Shown: in pieces, positions 4,037 through 5,545 of the stretch | Layout: each line of letters starts with the position of its first letter | How positions within the stretch are numbered: position 1 is the stretch's first letter | Assembly: GCF_027066465.1 (NCBI RefSeq) | Contig: NZ_JAMONU010000199.1 | Coordinates: 1 to 5,545, forward strand | Reading direction: 5' to 3' | Source of the DNA: Thermococcus sp. | GTDB taxonomy: Archaea > Methanobacteriota_B > Thermococci > Thermococcales > Thermococcaceae | DNA: 5,545 bases | The notes under the pieces: generated by a model | Told to the model about the DNA's origin: nothing | Databases searched by the model: none | The model's input: only the letters and a program-made list of their open reading frames with translations | Position numbers and translations under genes: made by a program

Positions 4037-5545
4037 TATTTGGGGGTAAAGACGAGGAGAAATATGAAGAAATCAGGCTTCGAGTTGCCGAGGCTTTGAA
4101 GAGGGACGTTGGCAGGGGAATAGTCCGCTTTGACAGGAAGTATCAGAAGCAGCTCGGCGTCGAACCCGGCGACATCGTCGAGCTCGTTGGGGAGAGAACA
4201 ACGGCAGCGATAGTGGCGAACCCGCATCCCGACGACCGAGGGCTCGACATAATCAGAATGGACGGCTACCTGAGGAGGAACGCGGGGGTCAGCATAGGCG
4301 ACTACGTGACTGTCAGACGGGCGGAGGTTCAAGAAGCAAAAAAAGTGGTTCTGGCACCGGCCCAAAAAGGGGTCTTCATTCAGATTCCCGGTGATTTGGT
4401 CAAACAGAACCTTCTCGGAAGACCCGTCGTCAAGGGCGACCTTCTCGTGGCAAGCAATAGGAGCGATATGTACTACGGCGGCTCACCCTTCGACGAGCTT
4501 CTGCGCGGCCTCTTTGAGGCAATGCCTATGGGATTCGGGGAGCTTAAGTTCGTCGTTGTCAGTACCGTTCCCAAGGGAATAGTTCAGATAACCTACAACA
4601 CGGAGGTTGAGGTTCTCCCGCAGGCGGTTGAGGTAAGGGAGGAGGCCATACCAGAGGTCACTTATGAGGACATCGGCGGCTTAAGCGACGCCATTCAAAA
4701 GATTCGTGAGATGGTTGAGCTCCCGCTCAAGCACCCGGAGCTGTTTGAGAGGCTCGGCATCGAGCCACCCAAGGGAGTTCTCCTCTACGGTCCGCCCGGA
4801 ACAGGAAAAACACTACTCGCCAAAGCCGTCGCCAACGAAGCCAACGCACACTTCATAGCAATCAACGGCCCCGAAATAATGAGCAAGTTCTACGGCGAGA
4901 GCGAGGAGCGCTTAAGAGAAATTTTTAAAGAAGCCGAGGACAACGCTCCAAGCATCATCTTTATCGACGAGATTGACGCCATAGCCCCCAAGAGGGAGGA
5001 AGTTGTAGGGGAGGTTGAAAAGAGGGTTGTTTCGCAGCTGCTCACGCTGATGGACGGCCTCAAGAGCCGCGGAAAGGTAATCGTTATAGCGGCCACCAAC
5101 CGGCCTGACGCGATTGACCCGGCCTTGAGGAGGCCTGGAAGGTTCGACAGGGAGATAGAGGTCGGCGTCCCGGACAAGCAGGGAAGAAAAGAAATACTCC
5201 AGATACACACCAGAGGAATGCCCCTTGAGCCAGACTACGACAAGGCAACCGTCCTCAAGGTCCTCAACGAGATGAAGAGCCGGGGGAACTTCGACCCCAA
5301 GAAGATAGAGGCCGTCATTGAAAAGGTGAAGAGAGCTAAGGATGAGGGGGAGGTAAAGGAGGCCCTGAAGAGTGAGGGCGAGATATACGCCGAGGTCCGG
5401 AACAGGCTGATTGACAGAATGCTCGACGAGATTGCCGAGAAGACCCATGGATTCGTTGGTGCCGACCTCGCGGCCCTCGCGAGAGAGGCAGCAATGGTCG
5501 TACTGAGGAGGCTCATAAACGAGGGCAAGATAAGTCCAGAACAGG
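4033..5545 (+). CDS. Cdc48/VCP (p97)-type AAA+ ATPase, N-terminal part (runs off the window)
   Basis: A hexameric ATP-driven unfoldase that extracts and unfolds proteins, in archaea probably feeding the proteasome. 504 codons are visible with no stop; family members usually have about 730-840 residues, so the second AAA domain lies outside. Order: double-psi beta-barrel (about 10-95), beta-clam half of the N-domain (about 105-200), linker, then D1. D1 shows Walker A GPPGTGKT (253-260), pore loop KFYG (285-288), Walker B IIFIDEID (308-315), sensor 1 in ATNRP (354-358), and arginine fingers in LRRPGRFD (365-372), all intact. The aromatic pore loop is the archaeal form, unlike the weaker loop of eukaryotic p97 D1. 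A charged helical insertion of about 55 residues (about 403-457) separates GMPLEPDY from LIDRMLDEIAEKTHGFVGADLAALAREAA. The ATG at 4033 overlaps the upstream stop (ATGA), with GGGGGAG ahead of it. Confidence 0.96.
   Translation, partial: MIFGGKDEEKYEEIRLRVAEALKRDVGRGIVRFDRKYQKQLGVEPGDIVELVGERTTAAIVANPHPDDRGLDIIRMDGYLRRNAGVSIGDYVTVRRAEVQEAKKVVLAPAQKGVFIQIPGDLVKQNLLGRPVVKGDLLVASNRSDMYYGGSPFDELLRGLFEAMPMGFGELKFVVVSTVPKGIVQITYNTEVEVLPQAVEVREEAIPEVTYEDIGGLSDAIQKIREMVELPLKHPELFERLGIEPPKGVLLYGPPGTGKTLLAKAVANEANAHFIAINGPEIMSKFYGESEERLREIFKEAEDNAPSIIFIDEIDAIAPKREEVVGEVEKRVVSQLLTLMDGLKSRGKVIVIAATNRPDAIDPALRRPGRFDREIEVGVPDKQGRKEILQIHTRGMPLEPDYDKATVLKVLNEMKSRGNFDPKKIEAVIEKVKRAKDEGEVKEALKSEGEIYAEVRNRLIDRMLDEIAEKTHGFVGADLAALAREAAMVVLRRLINEGKISPEQ

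Noticed and set aside
4912..5448. 178-codon minus-strand frame opposite cdc48
   Set aside because: Antisense to intact D1 ATPase motifs; no promoter or ribosome site seen and no recognisable product.
1..5545. CRISPR array, tRNA or rRNA genes, transposase or insertion sequence
   Set aside because: No spaced direct repeats, cloverleaf sequence, rRNA motifs or transposase motifs were seen on either strand by reading; only the short inverted repeat and the coding pentads stand out.

Overview
The window looks like chromosomal DNA from a hyperthermophilic euryarchaeon of the order Thermococcales, most likely Thermococcus. The evidence is an archaeal-type seryl-tRNA synthetase very close to what I recall of the Pyrococcus protein, an archaeal MoeA, a Cdc48/VCP-type AAA+ ATPase, archaeal BRE/TATA promoters (TTTATAAT, TTTATAG), strong GGTG/GGAG Shine-Dalgarno sites and short gene spacing. 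The genus is inference from memory of homologues; no search was run.

Layout, left to right. Positions 1-291 (+) hold the C-terminal end of an unrecognised protein in AT-rich DNA (about 35% GC by hand count, against about 63% in a sampled stretch of moeA). It converges on serS (325-1689, -). moeA lies 48 bp upstream of serS on the same strand (1738-2940, -), and a 47-residue acidic, tryptophan-rich microprotein lies upstream of that (3015-3158, -). A 122-bp divergent promoter region (3159-3280) separates this leftward group from a rightward pair. The pair is an uncharacterised 251-residue protein with an apparent RuvC/YqgF-like RNase H-fold core (3281-4036, +), then a Cdc48/VCP AAA+ ATPase that starts inside its stop codon (ATGA overlap, 4033) and runs off the right edge with 504 codons visible.

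How the genes may work together. serS (translation) and moeA (molybdenum/tungsten cofactor) are housekeeping genes with no obvious link beyond adjacency. The rightward pair is more suggestive: a predicted metal-dependent nuclease-like protein is probably translationally coupled to a protein-unfolding motor, from a promoter that appears to make a leaderless or nearly leaderless mRNA. The divergent microprotein is built from five-residue units of four mostly acidic residues and one aromatic. These two items are the best candidates for undescribed biology here. No tRNA, rRNA, CRISPR array, transposase or insertion sequence was seen, and no stretch over 300 bp lacks a gene.
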